This document shows positions 38,963 to 39,729 of a stretch of 39,729 bases of DNA, piece by piece. Where the stretch lies: IMG/VR virus record IMGVR_UViG_3300048919_000152, positions 1 to 39,729 of that record. One strand, 5' to 3'. Within the stretch, counting starts at the first letter, position 1, and every line of letters starts with the position of its first letter. The translations under genes were made by a program, and so were the position numbers. The notes below the pieces were generated by a model. That model searched no databases and was not told the origin of the DNA. It saw only the letters and a program-made list of their open reading frames with translations. This DNA comes from a virus.

Positions 38963-39180
38963 AGATGTCAGCCCCGCCCTTTTATCTGGTGTGGTGTGAA
39001 AACGGCGGCGAGCCGCGGCAGAAGCACGACACCCTTCAATCGGCCGAACGCGAAGCCGAGCGCCTAGCCAAGGTCCACCCCGGAATGCCCTTCTGCGTGA
39101 TGCTTCCGGTCGCCCGCTTCACCGAGCGTCGCGTGACGGTCGAGCGCTTCGATGTCCTCGACACGGACGTCCCATTCTAA
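38959..39180 (+). CDS. Unknown 73-aa protein
   Basis: Coupled by ATGA. The product (YLVWCENGGEPRQKHDTLQS, then AEREAERLAKVHPGMPFCVM) has the form of small phage proteins of this operon, often with a W-C-E motif. No function known. Confidence 0.65.
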   Translation: MKMSAPPFYLVWCENGGEPRQKHDTLQSAEREAERLAKVHPGMPFCVMLPVARFTERRVTVERFDVLDTDVPF

Positions 39181-39190
39181 GGAGAGACCT

Positions 39191-39487
39191 ATGCCCCAAT
39201 TCTGTGCCTGCAGCTTCAAGTCCGGCGATAAGCGCCTCTACACCTATCAGAACGACGGTCCCGAGGTTTTCCCCGGCGACCGCGTGAAGGTGCCCGACAA
39301 TCGCAGCGATGGCTGGAAGGCCGTCACCGTGGTGTCGGTGACTGACGAGGAGCCGCCCTTCGCGTGCAAGCCGATCCTCGGCCGCGTCGAGGATGTGCCC
39401 GCGCCGGCCGAGCCCGACGATCTCGATATCCTCGACGCCGCCGATCTCGATCGCGTCCACGACGACCCGCCCGTCGTCCAGTTCTGA
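39191..39487 (+). CDS. Unknown 98-aa protein
   Basis: AAGGAG lies six bases before ATG 39191, which decides the start over the longer reading. The product has a beta-barrel-like N terminus (CSFKSGDKRLYTYQNDGPEV, then FPGDRVKVPDNRSDGWKAVT), resembling an SH3-like KOW fold, and an Asp-rich C-terminal tail. It precedes the recombinase gene. Confidence 0.7.
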   Translation: MPQFCACSFKSGDKRLYTYQNDGPEVFPGDRVKVPDNRSDGWKAVTVVSVTDEEPPFACKPILGRVEDVPAPAEPDDLDILDAADLDRVHDDPPVVQF

Positions 39488-39510
39488 CCTTTCCTCCGGA
39501 GATTATAGAC

Positions 39511-39729
39511 ATGAACCAGATGGCCCACCGTCCCGCGCGCGCTGCCGCCGTGCAGCGTCAGCAGGACCAAATCGACCAGAACGTCCAGCGGATCGAGGCA
39601 ACTCGTAAGCCCTCGGCCCTGCAGCTGATGGGCGAACGCTTGAACGTGCCTTCGGACATCTTGAAGAGCACGCTCCTCAACACGGTATTCAAGGGCGCGA
39701 AGGATGACGAGTTCGTCGCGCTCGTAATC
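39511..39729 (+). CDS. RecT/Bet-like recombinase, 3' end outside window
   Basis: GGAG lies nine bases before the ATG. The first 73 residues are visible. After an Ala/Gln-rich start, SALQLMGERLNVPSDILKST and LNTVFKGAKDDEFVALVI match the N terminus of RecT/Bet single-strand annealing proteins, which anneal ssDNA for phage recombination. The gene continues beyond the right edge. Upstream coupled genes probably serve the same pathway. Confidence 0.85.
   Translation, partial: MNQMAHRPARAAAVQRQQDQIDQNVQRIEATRKPSALQLMGERLNVPSDILKSTLLNTVFKGAKDDEFVALVI

Overview
The window is most of a temperate siphovirus genome or prophage. The host is probably an alphaproteobacterium of the Sphingomonas type. This rests on high GC, tail proteins resembling gene-transfer-agent and DUF2163/DUF6950 families, an alphaproteobacterial-looking initiator tRNA, and a GapR-like protein. 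This is inference from protein features, not a database match. Neither end is a natural boundary: the left edge cuts a large tail fibre gene and the right edge cuts a RecT/Bet-like recombinase gene. No integrase or lysis cassette is visible.

Layout. (i) 1-25.3 kb, almost all on the minus strand, is the morphogenesis block. Read from right to left it holds small and large terminase, an initiator tRNA, a small hydrophobic protein, a very long portal fusion, an Mu gpF-like head protein, a DUF2213 protease/scaffold candidate, a decoration protein and a DUF2184-type major capsid protein. Then come an Ig-like/cadherin-like protein with an SGNH-hydrolase-like protein, head-tail connectors, tail terminator, tail tube, a frameshifting tail chaperone, tape measure, tail-tip proteins and the fibre. 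Two plus-strand moron-like inserts (12.5-12.8 kb and 19.4-19.5 kb) interrupt it. (ii) 25.3-32.55 kb, minus strand, is a tightly overlapped early operon behind a Cro-like gene. It holds small DNA-binding proteins, an MT-A70 adenine methylase, a GapR-like protein, a RuvC-like resolvase, a replication organiser and a primase-helicase split over two frames. (iii) 32.55-33.3 kb is the immunity switch, with divergent Cro-like and CI-like (S24) genes and three operators. (iv) 33.4-35.7 kb carries a membrane acyltransferase, likely for lysogenic conversion, and a HIRAN protein. (v) 35.7-39.7 kb is a plus-strand early operon behind two further operators, ending in RecT/Bet.

Main findings. A 13-bp sequence, TGACGGCGGTAAC, occurs seven times exactly and once with a single change. 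Every one of these copies is on the minus strand in the morphogenesis block, 43-49 nt before the first ATG of a cistron or before the initiator tRNA. One copy follows an intrinsic terminator, and most of the genes behind it have no visible Shine-Dalgarno sequence. It looks like a phage-specific late promoter or activator element that produces short-leader or leaderless mRNAs. The portal gene encodes, in one polypeptide, a portal domain, a 2H-phosphoesterase with two H-x-T motifs like anti-CBASS Acb1, and a C-terminal nuclease-like domain of the PBECR type. The tail chaperone gene has a clean A-AAA-AAA -1 frameshift site joining it to an 80-codon extension. The CI operators (consensus TGTGCA-N5-TGCACA) occur at two loci, and both cI and cro appear to be leaderless.
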